Positions 24,028-32,296 of a stretch of 64,000 nucleotides of DNA are shown one piece after another. This DNA comes from Rhodoplanes serenus (lineage in GTDB: Bacteria; Pseudomonadota; Alphaproteobacteria; Rhizobiales; Xanthobacteraceae). The stretch lies in assembly GCA_945893145.1 (NCBI GenBank), contig CAMDDZ010000011.1, positions 1 through 64,000 on the forward strand, given 5' to 3'. A model generated the notes under the pieces. That model saw nothing but the letters and a program-made list of their open reading frames with translations, made no database searches and was not told where the DNA came from. How positions within the stretch are numbered: the stretch's first letter is position 1; every line of letters begins with the position of its first letter. The position numbers were made by a program, and so were the translations under genes.

Positions 24028-24675
24028 ATGTACTACGATCCCCGCCGCGATCCTCACGGCCTGAAACACAATCCGATGACGGCGCTCGTCGTACCGCGCC
24101 CAATCGGCTGGATATCGACGGTGAGCCGCGCCGGCGTGGTCAACCTCGCGCCCTACAGCTTCTTCAATGTCGTTTCCGGTAGTCCGCCGTTTGTCATGTT
24201 TGCGAGCAAGCCGCGCAAGGACTCCCAACGCAACGCCGAGGAAACCGGCGAGTTCGTCTACAACATGGCGACCTATGAGTTGCGCGACGCGGTGAACGCG
24301 TCGTCGGCGGACTGGGGTCCCGCGATCAGCGAGCCCGAGCGCATCGGGCTCGAGATGGCGCGATGCCGCGAGGTCAAGCCGCCACGGGTGGCGCGGTCGC
24401 CGGTCGCGCTGGAATGCAAGTATTTTAAGACTGTTGAGCTGGTCAGCCAGGACGGCACGCGAAATCAATCGTCGGTCGTGATCGGTGAAGTGGTCGGAAT
24501 TCACATCGACGATTCCGTGATCGTGAACGGCCACATCGAAGTGACACGCATGCAGCCGCTGGCGCGCTTGGGATATATGGACTACTGCACGGTCAACGAG
24601 CTGTTCGCCATTCAGCGCCCCGCCGCAGCCGGTCCGGAAGCCTCGGCGGAAGATCCGGTGCTGGCCAAGGCTTGA
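24028..24675 (+). CDS. Flavin reductase-like domain protein (FMN-binding split barrel)
   Basis: The product is 215 residues. It begins MYYDPRRDPHGL and has the typical TALVVPRPIGWISTVSRAG segment, then NLAPYSFFNVVS and FVYNMATYEL, the core of DIM6/NTAB-type flavin reductases. It binds FMN or FAD and often delivers reduced flavin to two-component monooxygenases; a HpaB-type monooxygenase without a reductase lies 4 kb away on the opposite strand (28777). It overlaps the region just before the GST gene, with the likely GST ribosome site immediately after its stop. Confidence 0.85.
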   Translation: MYYDPRRDPHGLKHNPMTALVVPRPIGWISTVSRAGVVNLAPYSFFNVVSGSPPFVMFASKPRKDSQRNAEETGEFVYNMATYELRDAVNASSADWGPAISEPERIGLEMARCREVKPPRVARSPVALECKYFKTVELVSQDGTRNQSSVVIGEVVGIHIDDSVIVNGHIEVTRMQPLARLGYMDYCTVNELFAIQRPAAAGPEASAEDPVLAKA

Positions 24676-24698
24676 TGATAGTTCTGGCGGAGCCACGC

Positions 24699-25316
24699 AT
24701 GAAGCTGCATTGGTCGCCACGCTCGCCGTTCGTGCGCAAGGTCGTGATCGCCGCCCACGAGGTCGGCGTCGCGGACCAGCTGCAATGCGTCCGTACGGTT
24801 GCCGCGATGATGAAGCCGCACGCGGAGCTGATGGTCGACAATCCGCTCTCGAAGATTCCAACCTTGGTGCTGGATGACGGCACGGTGCTCTACGATTCAG
24901 CGGTCATCTGCGAGTACTTCGACGGGCTTCATGCGGGTCCGAAGCTGTTTCCTTCGCTGCCGCGCGAGCGCATGACGGCACTGCGACGCCAGGCGCTGGG
25001 CGATGGGCTGCTCGATGCTCTGATCCTGTGGCGCGGTGAGATGATGCGGCCGGCCGCACAACAGTCCGATCCCTATCTCGCAAGTTTTGCCGCGCGCACC
25101 GAAGCCACGCTGGCGGCGCTCGAACGGGAAGCACAGGACCTTGAATCGAGCGCGTTTTCGATCGGGCACGTTTCCATCGGTTGTGCGCTGGCCTATCTCG
25201 ATTTTCGCTTTGCCGACCGCAACTGGCGCAACAATTGTCCGCGGCTTGCTGCCTGGCACGCGACATTTCTGGCCCGCACCTCGGTCGGTGCGACCGAAGT
25301 GGTCGACGACGCCTAG
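24699..25316 (+). CDS. Glutathione S-transferase family protein
   Basis: The product is 205 residues from ATG 24699 (GGAG six nt upstream); an ATG at 24672 overlapping the previous stop is possible. The N-terminal thioredoxin-like domain starts MKLHWSPRSPFVRKV, with Ser residues in the active-site loop and the glutathione-contacting DSAVICEYFD. A helical C-terminal domain follows. It would conjugate, isomerise or reduce a substrate with glutathione in the cytoplasm. Its place between a flavin reductase and a MetE-like gene suggests thiol chemistry in this cassette. The gene ends only 21 nt from the convergent MetE-like gene. Confidence 0.85.
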   Translation: MKLHWSPRSPFVRKVVIAAHEVGVADQLQCVRTVAAMMKPHAELMVDNPLSKIPTLVLDDGTVLYDSAVICEYFDGLHAGPKLFPSLPRERMTALRRQALGDGLLDALILWRGEMMRPAAQQSDPYLASFAARTEATLAALEREAQDLESSAFSIGHVSIGCALAYLDFRFADRNWRNNCPRLAAWHATFLARTSVGATEVVDDA

Positions 25317-25337
25317 CTGGGGGTCGTTCGTTTGCGT

Positions 25338-26387
25338 CTATCGGCCAAGCTCGCGGCGGACGATGGCTGCGCCCTCGACCATCGCCTCCATCTTCGCAAA
25401 CGCCACCTGCCGCGGCAGGTACTTGAGCCCGCAATCTGGAGCCACGATCAGCCGTTCGGCCGCCACGTAAGGCAGCGCGCGGCGGATGCGGTCGGCGATG
25501 ATCGCAGGAGTCTCGATTGCCTGGTCTTGCAGATCGAGCACGCCCAGCACGATGCGCTTGCTCGGCAACTGCGCCAGCATCGAGCAATCGAGCTTCGACT
25601 GGGCAGTCTCGATCGAGACCTGATCGACCGCCGTCGCCTCAAGCTCGGGCAGGAACGAATAGCCGGACGGCTTGCTCTTCACCATCGCGCCGTAGCCGAA
25701 GCAGAGGTGCACGGCGGTGACGCCGTTGACGCCTTCGATCGCCCGGTTGATCGCCGATACGCCGAAGCGCCGCGCCTTGTCCGGATAGGCCTGTAGGAAC
25801 GGCTCGTCGAGCTGGACTACATCGGCGCCTGCGGCGAACAGGTCCTTGATTTCTTCGTTCAACGCGATGGCGCAGTCGATCGCGACGGCGGCCTCGTCCC
25901 CGTAGTGCTCGTCGGATAACTGCTGCGTCATGGTGAACGGGCCCGGGATGGTAATCCTGATTGGCCGACCGGTGTTGGCGCGCAGGAACGCTACGTCCCG
26001 AACCTGCACCGGGTGCCGGCGCCGGATTTTACCGACAACCCGCGGCACGATCTGGATCTTGCCCGGCGTGCGCGAGGGAATTTGTGCCGGGTTGTCGCTG
26101 TCCATGCCTTCGAGCGCCGTGGCAAAGCGGTTGGAGTAGCTTTCGCGCCGCATTTCTCCATCGGTGACGACATCGATGCCGGCGCGTTCCTGGTCGCGGA
26201 TCGCCAGCAACGTGGCGTCGTCCTGGGCTTGTTCGAGCCAGGGCGGATCGACGCGCCACAGCTCGCGCGCATGCGCGCGCGGCGGCACGATCTCGGTAAG
26301 GCGCTTGCGGTCGATCAGCCAATCGGGCTGCGGATAGCTGCCCACCAGTGTTGTCGGGAGTAAAGTGTTGATGCGGGTTCCGGGCAT
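25338..26387 (-). CDS. MetE C-terminal-domain-like protein B
   Basis: The product is 349 residues from ATG 26387. It begins LLPTTLVGSYPQPDWLID, typical of the cobalamin-independent methionine synthase C-terminal family. Zinc ligands: His and Cys in VHLCFGYG, a downstream Glu in the VSIETAQ region, and Cys in VAPDCGLKY. It is clearly distinct from protein A at 20267 in both sequence and spacing. It lacks the N-terminal folate domain. The role is probably zinc-activated thiolate transfer or a lyase-type reaction, not methionine formation. No strong ribosome site is seen before 26387, so a slightly different start is possible. Confidence 0.83.
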   Translation of the reverse strand: MPGTRINTLLPTTLVGSYPQPDWLIDRKRLTEIVPPRAHARELWRVDPPWLEQAQDDATLLAIRDQERAGIDVVTDGEMRRESYSNRFATALEGMDSDNPAQIPSRTPGKIQIVPRVVGKIRRRHPVQVRDVAFLRANTGRPIRITIPGPFTMTQQLSDEHYGDEAAVAIDCAIALNEEIKDLFAAGADVVQLDEPFLQAYPDKARRFGVSAINRAIEGVNGVTAVHLCFGYGAMVKSKPSGYSFLPELEATAVDQVSIETAQSKLDCSMLAQLPSKRIVLGVLDLQDQAIETPAIIADRIRRALPYVAAERLIVAPDCGLKYLPRQVAFAKMEAMVEGAAIVRRELGR

Positions 26388-26481
26388 GCGGCCGATGCGG
26401 TTTCTTGCTGTGCGAGTGTGGACTGGACTATCGTAAGTGACAAAGTCGTCCGCGAGAAGGCGACCGCTCCGGGAGGAATGA

Positions 26482-27456
26482 ATGATGCGCTCGAAGCGCT
26501 TGGGTGTCGTGGTTCTTGCCGCGCTATGCGTGCTCGCGGGGCACGCCGGTGCCCAATCCTTTCCTGAGCGGCCGATCACCCTGATCAATCCATATGCTGC
26601 GGGCGGTCCGGCCGATCTGCTGGCGCGCACAATCGCGGATGGCATGAGCGAGGTCCTGGGCCGCCCGATCGTCATTGAGAATCGCCCGGGGGCTGGCACA
26701 GCGATCGGCGCGAGAGCCGTGGCGCAAGCCAAGCCGGACGGCTACGTGCTGTTTATCGGCGGCTCACCTTCGCACGTGATTACGCCGGCGTTGATGAAGG
26801 ACGCCAACTACGACGGCATCAAAGGCTTTACGTCGATCGCCATGGTCGCGGATGTTCCGAATGTGCTGGTCGTTCCGCCGGACCGTCCCTACAGGACCGT
26901 GAAGGCGCTGGTCGCGGCCGCCAAGAGCGCGGACGGTAAGATGACATTTGCTTCGATTGGCGTCGGCAGCATTCCACAGTTTCTCGGCATCCTGTTGCAG
27001 CTTCGCACCGGTGTGAAGCTTGTCGAGGTGCCCTACAGGGGCGGGCAGCCGGCGGCCATCGATCTGCTGGGGGGTCGGGTGGATATGGCGTTTCTCAATG
27101 CCCCGGCCGTCCTGTCGCAGGTTCAGGCCGGGCAGCTGCGCGCGCTCGCCGTTGCGTCCGCGGCTCGCATGAAGTCGCTGCCCGACACGCCGTCAATGTC
27201 CGAGGCCGGATACCCTGACGTCACGATGGGCACTTGGTATGGAATCTCGGCGCCGGCCGGGACGCCGCGTGAGATCGTCGACAAGTTACACGCGGCCATC
27301 GCGCAGACACTCAGCATGCCTAAGACAAGGGAAAAGATCGAAGCGCAGGGCGTTCAGATTTTCCTGAAAGGTCCCGACGAATACGCGGCCTATCTTCAGG
27401 CCGACGCCAAGCTCATGATGGAGTTGATCAAGGCGGCCAATATTACGGCGAACTGA
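26482..27456 (+). CDS. Bug/TctC-family periplasmic solute-binding receptor
   Basis: The product is 324 residues with GGGAGGAA directly upstream and a signal peptide ending near HAGAQS. Motifs: FPERPITLINPYAAGGPAD, VIENRPGAGTAIG, KPDGYV, EVPYRGGQPA. It is divergent from MetE-like protein B (94 nt between starts) and convergent with the cupin gene (42 nt between stops). It appears to stand alone, so its ligand could be served by either neighbouring module. Confidence 0.88.
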   Translation: MMRSKRLGVVVLAALCVLAGHAGAQSFPERPITLINPYAAGGPADLLARTIADGMSEVLGRPIVIENRPGAGTAIGARAVAQAKPDGYVLFIGGSPSHVITPALMKDANYDGIKGFTSIAMVADVPNVLVVPPDRPYRTVKALVAAAKSADGKMTFASIGVGSIPQFLGILLQLRTGVKLVEVPYRGGQPAAIDLLGGRVDMAFLNAPAVLSQVQAGQLRALAVASAARMKSLPDTPSMSEAGYPDVTMGTWYGISAPAGTPREIVDKLHAAIAQTLSMPKTREKIEAQGVQIFLKGPDEYAAYLQADAKLMMELIKAANITAN

Positions 27457-27498
27457 TGCCGTGCCAGGCCAGAGGCTCGAAACCACGATCGCTCCCAG

Positions 27499-27999
27499 TC
27501 ATGAAGCCGAGCCATCCGATTGCACGAAGCGCTGTTGCGCTTGGATCACTTCGACGTTCGCCGGACGATCGAATGACGGCGGCGTCGGTTCGCCGGGATG
27601 CCGAGGACGGCCAATGGCGCGGAACCAATCCTCCAGGCCCGGCGGCGCGATAAGCCAGAGCAGCCGCATTTGTTCTGGGCCGGTATTCGTGATCTTGTGC
27701 TGTAAACCGCGGCCAATCAAAATCATCGTTTCGGCGCGGATATCGTGGAGCTGCCCCTCGATATCGGCTTGCCCCATACCGCGGTAGCAAAACAGCAATT
27801 CGTGGCTGCGCTCATGCGCGTGGCGACGGATATGCGCGCCCGCCTCGAGCACCTGAATCCCGGTAGAGAATGTGTCGTAAGGCGAATTGTAGGGATTAAT
27901 CTTGTTGATCACGTAGCCCGTCGATGGCAACGGTTGCCAGAACGATTCGCCATCCTCTGGGCCGAGTGCAATCACGACGCCTTTGGCATGATCACTCAT
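27499..27999 (-). CDS. Cupin-domain protein
   Basis: The product is 166 residues from ATG 27999, preceded by GGAGG. Cupin motif 1 is recognisable around EAGAHIRRHAHERSHELL, with the His-x-His-like metal site and Glu, followed by YRGMG. Motif 2 follows as GRGLQHKITNTG. It is a single-domain cupin that could hold Fe or Mn. It is the last gene of the long minus-strand unit and overlaps the hydrolase stop by 8 nt. In a monooxygenase-hydrolase setting a ring-cleaving or isomerising cupin is attractive, but a ligand-sensing role cannot be excluded. Confidence 0.8.
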   Translation of the reverse strand: MSDHAKGVVIALGPEDGESFWQPLPSTGYVINKINPYNSPYDTFSTGIQVLEAGAHIRRHAHERSHELLFCYRGMGQADIEGQLHDIRAETMILIGRGLQHKITNTGPEQMRLLWLIAPPGLEDWFRAIGRPRHPGEPTPPSFDRPANVEVIQAQQRFVQSDGSAS

Positions 28000-28777
28000 G
28001 AGAACCTCCGTTGAGACGAAAGTGGTCGAGCAACAGCGCGTTGTAAGCATCGGCCTGGGTCTGTGGGAAGTGGTGCCCACCACGCTCAAACTTTACAAAT
28101 CGCGCGCCGGCGATCTCGCCGGCCAGCACCTCGCTCAACTGGCGCGGCACCAACACGTCGTCCTCGGCCGCGATCACCAATGTGGGACTGCGGATCTGTC
28201 GCGCTCGCGTGCCGGTATCGAACGCCAGCAACGCGTCGATCCGCGCCGCGACGATCTCGGGCGGCGTGTTGTGGGCGGTGCGGACCGCTCCGTCGGAGTG
28301 CGGCAAGCCCGCGGGCAAGGTGAGGGCGGTGCCAAGATTCTCATAAGCCTCGCTGCCCATTTCGAACAAAACACGCCTGCGAAATTCAAAGATGCGAACG
28401 AAGCGCACGTCCGGCCGCGCCCAGGTGCCGCCGAGGACGAGCGACGCGATGCGGTCGGGGTATCCGGCTGCAAGTACCTGGGCGATGGCGCCTCCGGTCG
28501 AATTGCCGACCAGATGGATACGGTTGAAGGCGAGTGCATCGATCAGCCGCAGCGTGTCGTCAGCCCATTGCTCGACACTGTACGGTGGTTGTCCCTCGCT
28601 TGCCCCGACACCTCGGTGATCGAACGTCACGGTTCGAAACTCGGAACGGAACGCAGCGACTTGCGTCTTCCAATAGGCGCCGTGGCCGCCCAGTCCTACG
28701 ATGAACACGATGGGCGGACCGGCGCCGGCCTCTTCGTAGGCGAGCCGTCCGCCATCGATTGCGAGTGTTTCGCCCAT
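27992..28777 (-). CDS. Alpha/beta-hydrolase (PcaD/MhpC-like)
   Basis: The product is 261 residues. The nucleophile elbow is GNSTGG (Ser about residue 95), the catalytic Asp is in AAEDDVLVP and the His in GGHHFPQ; the oxyanion segment is VGLGGHGAYW. The family contains enol-lactonases and meta-cleavage-product hydrolases. Its ATG overlaps the stop of the HpaB-type monooxygenase gene (ATGA), implying coupled translation. With monooxygenase, hydrolase and cupin together, the gene probably hydrolyses a ring-cleavage product or an aromatic ester. Confidence 0.85.
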   Translation of the reverse strand: MGETLAIDGGRLAYEEAGAGPPIVFIVGLGGHGAYWKTQVAAFRSEFRTVTFDHRGVGASEGQPPYSVEQWADDTLRLIDALAFNRIHLVGNSTGGAIAQVLAAGYPDRIASLVLGGTWARPDVRFVRIFEFRRRVLFEMGSEAYENLGTALTLPAGLPHSDGAVRTAHNTPPEIVAARIDALLAFDTGTRARQIRSPTLVIAAEDDVLVPRQLSEVLAGEIAGARFVKFERGGHHFPQTQADAYNALLLDHFRLNGGSHE

Positions 28778-30267
28778 CAGCCAGGATGCCGCGGAGGTGC
28801 GGATTGCGTTTGCGCGCTGCCGGTGTCGTAGCTGTCCATGAAATTTTCCACTACGGCATGCAACTCGTCCCATGGCGCGTTGATGAAATTGTAGTTGCGA
28901 ACAGCGAAGGCCGGGCCGACGAAGAACTTTTCGTAAGACGTCGCACGGCTCGCATGATCCGAGCCAACCAAGTCCCAGGCCAGCTTGAATAGCTTCATGC
29001 GATCCACCGCCGCGAATTCGCCCGCAGTCCAGAATGTCTCGAACAAGCTGCGGAGCTCCGGATCTTCGAGCACGTCGATGCTCGCCGGGAACTGGAACTG
29101 GCCGCCGCCCATGAGTTCCCGCATGATGTCGATCAGTTGCGAGTGGTTCTCCATCGCCCAATGAATGGCCGCGTAGAGGTAACGGCGATTGAACACAACG
29201 TAGCCATTGTCGAACGGCTGGCAGGCTTCGATCTGTCCATCGACCATCGCGTTAAAGCCCGCCTCCATGGCGGCGAGGCGGGCCAACGTCTCACGCACGG
29301 CCGGGATATCCCGCGCGCCGGTGTAACGCGTCACCAGGCTCGCGACACCCAACATAAAGCGAAGCTTCGATCCGAACCGGACGTTTGATTGATGGTTGGA
29401 AATGACGTGCGCCGCGGTCTGAATATAGATGTTGCGGGATAGGGCCGGATTGTCGTGCACGATCACCTTTTCCCACGGCACGTGCACGTCCCGGAACACC
29501 AGCATGCAATCCGATTCATCGAAGCGCGCGCTCAGCGGACGATCGAAGGGCCGCAGCCCTGTCCGGTTGAACGGCTCGCGTGACCATAACATCAATCCGG
29601 GCAGATTGAGCGGAATGACGCAGGTGATCGATTCTTTGAGTTGGTCCGGCGCCAGCGGCATCACATTGCCGACCAGCACCTCGTGGGCATAGGCGGCGCC
29701 GCTCGCCAGCATCTTCATGCCGTTGAGCGTGACGCCTTTGTCGTCCTCGGCGGTCACCCGCAGCGCCGGCTGCGGCAGGCCTTTGGCGAGGTAATAGTCC
29801 TTGTTGCGCGCGCCCTGGGGCGGAACGATCGCGTAGGTTGCGAACAGATCGTTGCGCCGAACATGTTGGTAGATCGACAGCAGATTGTTGCTATTGCCGC
29901 CGGGCTCGCTGTCGAACACTTCAGGCTTCATCGACAGCCCGGTGAGATTGCCGGCGAAGGCGTCGGGCGTCCGCCCCATCAGTCCAAAGCAAAAGTCGGC
30001 GATCTTGCGGTGGGCTCTGTTTCGGCGGCGCAAATCCTCCTGCGAACGCGGCCGCAGGTAGTACATGCTGTAGCGCTCGCCGTTTTCCTCGAACGTCATG
30101 ACGTCGCGCAGCGCGGGATCCGCCTTCATGTCGAAGAGCGCCGCATAGGTCCTGGCGCCGCCCGCGAAGGCAGGGTGCGTGGTCTGGTCCGTGACCCGCT
30201 CTTTGCCCAAGTAGATTGCGCGGCCGTCGCGAATGCTTTCCAGGTATTCCTTGCCGGTCAGGAGCAT
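28777..30267 (-). CDS. 4-hydroxyphenylacetate 3-monooxygenase (HpaB) family flavin monooxygenase
   Basis: The product is about 496 residues from ATG 30267; a TTG at 30273 is an alternative. It matches the large, acyl-CoA-dehydrogenase-like oxygenase component: LTGKEYLESIRDGRAIY at the N-terminus, HPAFAGGARTYAALFD, and a C-terminal ELMGGGQFQFPAS segment. It uses FADH2 from a separate reductase to hydroxylate a phenolic ring; related members act on chlorophenols and pyrroles. No reductase is next to it; the nearest is at 24028. The binding protein of a branched-chain-type importer is encoded 78 nt upstream, separated by a strong hairpin. Confidence 0.88.
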   Translation of the reverse strand: MLLTGKEYLESIRDGRAIYLGKERVTDQTTHPAFAGGARTYAALFDMKADPALRDVMTFEENGERYSMYYLRPRSQEDLRRRNRAHRKIADFCFGLMGRTPDAFAGNLTGLSMKPEVFDSEPGGNSNNLLSIYQHVRRNDLFATYAIVPPQGARNKDYYLAKGLPQPALRVTAEDDKGVTLNGMKMLASGAAYAHEVLVGNVMPLAPDQLKESITCVIPLNLPGLMLWSREPFNRTGLRPFDRPLSARFDESDCMLVFRDVHVPWEKVIVHDNPALSRNIYIQTAAHVISNHQSNVRFGSKLRFMLGVASLVTRYTGARDIPAVRETLARLAAMEAGFNAMVDGQIEACQPFDNGYVVFNRRYLYAAIHWAMENHSQLIDIMRELMGGGQFQFPASIDVLEDPELRSLFETFWTAGEFAAVDRMKLFKLAWDLVGSDHASRATSYEKFFVGPAFAVRNYNFINAPWDELHAVVENFMDSYDTGSAQTQSAPPRHPG

Positions 30268-30287
30268 GAGCAATCACAACTACGCCA

Positions 30288-30312
30288 GCCCTCCCCGTCA
30301 ACCGGGGAGGGC
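30288..30312 (-). terminator. Strong GC hairpin between binding-protein and monooxygenase genes
   Basis: GCCCTCCCCG (30288-30297) pairs perfectly with CGGGGAGGGC (30303-30312) around a 5-base loop. In the minus-strand transcript it lies between the stop of the importer's binding protein and the start of the monooxygenase. There is no U-run, so it is probably a processing or 3'-end-protecting hairpin or an attenuator, not a full terminator. Such structures often raise the level of binding-protein mRNA over downstream genes. Confidence 0.5.
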
Positions 30313-30345
30313 GATGCTTCAGTCAAAGCGTTCCCGCGAAGACGG

Positions 30346-31524
30346 TTACGATCCGGCCGGATACGTTGCGATCAGGCTCCACTTTCCGTCCTTCATCTCG
30401 ATGATGTAGACCGGCTTCAGCGCATCGCCGTTGCGACCGAACGAGATCGGACCTTCCAGCGCTGGGTAGGGCGGCATCGCGCGAAGCACATCGCGGATTG
30501 CGGTCCGCTCTGCGGCGAGCTTCGCCGGCTCGCCAGTCACTTTAGCCTCTCGCATCGCGTGGGCGTAGAACATCACGATGTCGTACGCTGCGGCGTCGAA
30601 TTGCGAGGCTGCGGTACGGTCGATGCCGGCCGCCTTGGCGCGTTTGACGAACTCTTCCTCGAACTTCTTCGCCTTGTCGCTCACTCCGCCAAAGAACGTG
30701 GTCGGGATCACGGTGCCATTGCCGCTCACTCCCATGCGGGACGCGAGCTCGGAGTCGGCGATGGTAGATCCCGCAACCAAGCGTCCGGTGTGGCCCTGAC
30801 GGCGCAGCTCTTGGGCGAGCCGGATCGCAGACTCAGGTCCCGCGCCGATGCCGATCAGGTCCGTCGGCGTCGCTTTCAACTGAGAAACCTGGGCGGACAG
30901 ATCGAAGGCTTGGCTCTGGAACGTGACCGCCGCTTTCATCTCCGTGCCCGCCGCCTTCATGATGTTCGGGAGCACGATCTCGCCCATGGTCTTGGAAATG
31001 ACATCGTCGGTGGCGTAAGCGACCGCGCCGGTGGCGGCGGGGTATTTCTTGTCTTGAAGCGTCTTCATCACATGCCGGAACATGTAGCCTTCGTCCGAGG
31101 TGTTACGCAGGCCGTAGGTGAATGGCTCGGCGAGCTTCGGTGCGGACGACGCCATCGACATCATTACGATGCCGGTGCGCTCCCCAGCCGCGAACGCCAC
31201 GCGGCATTCGCCCGAGCTGAACGGACCGACGATCGCCATCACCCTGTCGTCCTCAGCGAGCTTGCGGACTCCGACCACAGCCTGCTCCGGCTTTCCCGCA
31301 GTGTCGAAGCTGATGAGACGGAGCTTCTTGCCATTGATTCCGCCGGCAGCGTTGATTTCCTCAATCGCCATCTGTGCCGCGATTTCGTTGGTGCGGGCGA
31401 GCGTGGCAAACGGGCCCGCGCCCGCGAGCAAATTACCAAGCAGAATTTCCTGGGCCTGAGACGCCTGCATGGTCATCGCGGACAGCGCTGCCGCTACCAG
31501 CAATCCTAGAAACTTCGATTTCAT
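30346..31524 (-). CDS. ABC transporter binding protein, branched-chain amino acid (LivK/Peripla_BP_6) type
   Basis: The product is 392 residues from ATG 31524, with CAGGAG upstream and a signal peptide ending MQASQAQE. It has the type I periplasmic binding fold of LivK relatives: LLGNLLAGAGPFATLA, INAAGGINGKKLRL, AIVGPFSSGE and FDAAAYDIVMFY. In soil alphaproteobacteria this class commonly binds aromatic acids as well as amino acids. It belongs with LivFGMH at 31562-34767 and lies upstream of the monooxygenase, so an aromatic ligand is likely. Confidence 0.9.
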   Translation of the reverse strand: MKSKFLGLLVAAALSAMTMQASQAQEILLGNLLAGAGPFATLARTNEIAAQMAIEEINAAGGINGKKLRLISFDTAGKPEQAVVGVRKLAEDDRVMAIVGPFSSGECRVAFAAGERTGIVMMSMASSAPKLAEPFTYGLRNTSDEGYMFRHVMKTLQDKKYPAATGAVAYATDDVISKTMGEIVLPNIMKAAGTEMKAAVTFQSQAFDLSAQVSQLKATPTDLIGIGAGPESAIRLAQELRRQGHTGRLVAGSTIADSELASRMGVSGNGTVIPTTFFGGVSDKAKKFEEEFVKRAKAAGIDRTAASQFDAAAYDIVMFYAHAMREAKVTGEPAKLAAERTAIRDVLRAMPPYPALEGPISFGRNGDALKPVYIIEMKDGKWSLIATYPAGS

Positions 31525-31561
31525 CGCCTTGCTCCTGTTGAATGGTTCGTGGAATTCCCAA

Positions 31562-32296
31562 TCATCCGGCAACTGTCTTGCGTTTTTCGGCGCGGCCCAG
31601 ATAAGCGTCGCGCAAGGATGGATCGTCGCGCAGGTCGGATGGCGCGCCTTCCATGACTTTGCTTCCGAGCTCCAGCACATAGGCCCGATTGGCGAGCTCC
31701 AGCGCCATGTGAGTATTCTGCTCGACCAGAAGGATCGCAAGCCCGCGCTGGCGGTTCAATTCGGCAATGAGCGCAAATACGGTCCTGGTCAAAAGTGGGC
31801 TCAAGCCGAGCGATGGCTCGTCCAGCATCATAAGCTTCGGATCGGCCAAGAGGCCGCGGCCGATCGCCAGCATCTGCTGCTCACCACCGGACAGCACCGA
31901 TGCGGGCAGCTGCCGCCGCGCCGCGAGGTTCGGGAAGCGCGCGTAGATTGCATCGATCTCGGCATCGACCGTGCGCGTGTCTTTGCGAGCGAATGCCCCC
32001 ATCAGCAGATTCTCATGCACCGTCAGACTGGTAACGATGCGGCGCCCCTCCGGAACGAGCACAAGCCGCTCGCGCACCCTGCGGCTGGTCGGCCAGCGCG
32101 TGATGTCGCCACCATCAAGCTTGATACTGCCGCTATCCGCTGGCTCGAGTCCCATCAGTGCCTTGAGCAGCGACGATTTGCCCGCGCCGTTGGCGCCGAG
32201 CACCGCAACGATCTCTCCGGCCGCAACCTTGAGCGAAACGCCTCGTACCGCATGAACCCGGCCGTAGCGCACGTGGAGGTCGTTCACCTCAAGCAT
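31562..32296 (-). CDS. livF: ABC transporter ATPase, LivF type
   Basis: The product is 244 residues from ATG 32296. Walker A GANGAGKSS, Q-loop LVPEGRRI, signature LSGGEQQM, Walker B LMMLDEPSLGLSP and the switch His region LVEQNTHMAL mark it as LivF. It starts inside the last 8 nt of livG. LivF and LivG form the ATPase heterodimer of the importer. The gene symbol follows family convention; the substrate is probably not leucine. Confidence 0.92.
   Translation of the reverse strand: MLEVNDLHVRYGRVHAVRGVSLKVAAGEIVAVLGANGAGKSSLLKALMGLEPADSGSIKLDGGDITRWPTSRRVRERLVLVPEGRRIVTSLTVHENLLMGAFARKDTRTVDAEIDAIYARFPNLAARRQLPASVLSGGEQQMLAIGRGLLADPKLMMLDEPSLGLSPLLTRTVFALIAELNRQRGLAILLVEQNTHMALELANRAYVLELGSKVMEGAPSDLRDDPSLRDAYLGRAEKRKTVAG

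Noticed and set aside
23554-24861. 435-residue minus-strand frame over the AhpD-like, flavin reductase and GST genes
   Set aside because: It crosses three coherent plus-strand genes with clear motifs and its translation has no protein character.
25338-26387. Assigning the MetE-like genes as methionine synthases
   Set aside because: Both lack the N-terminal half needed for folate-dependent methionine synthesis, and no methionine pathway gene is nearby.
29641-31509. 622-residue plus-strand frame across the monooxygenase and binding-protein genes
   Set aside because: It is antisense to two well-supported genes, rich in Arg, Gly and His, and has no domain signatures.
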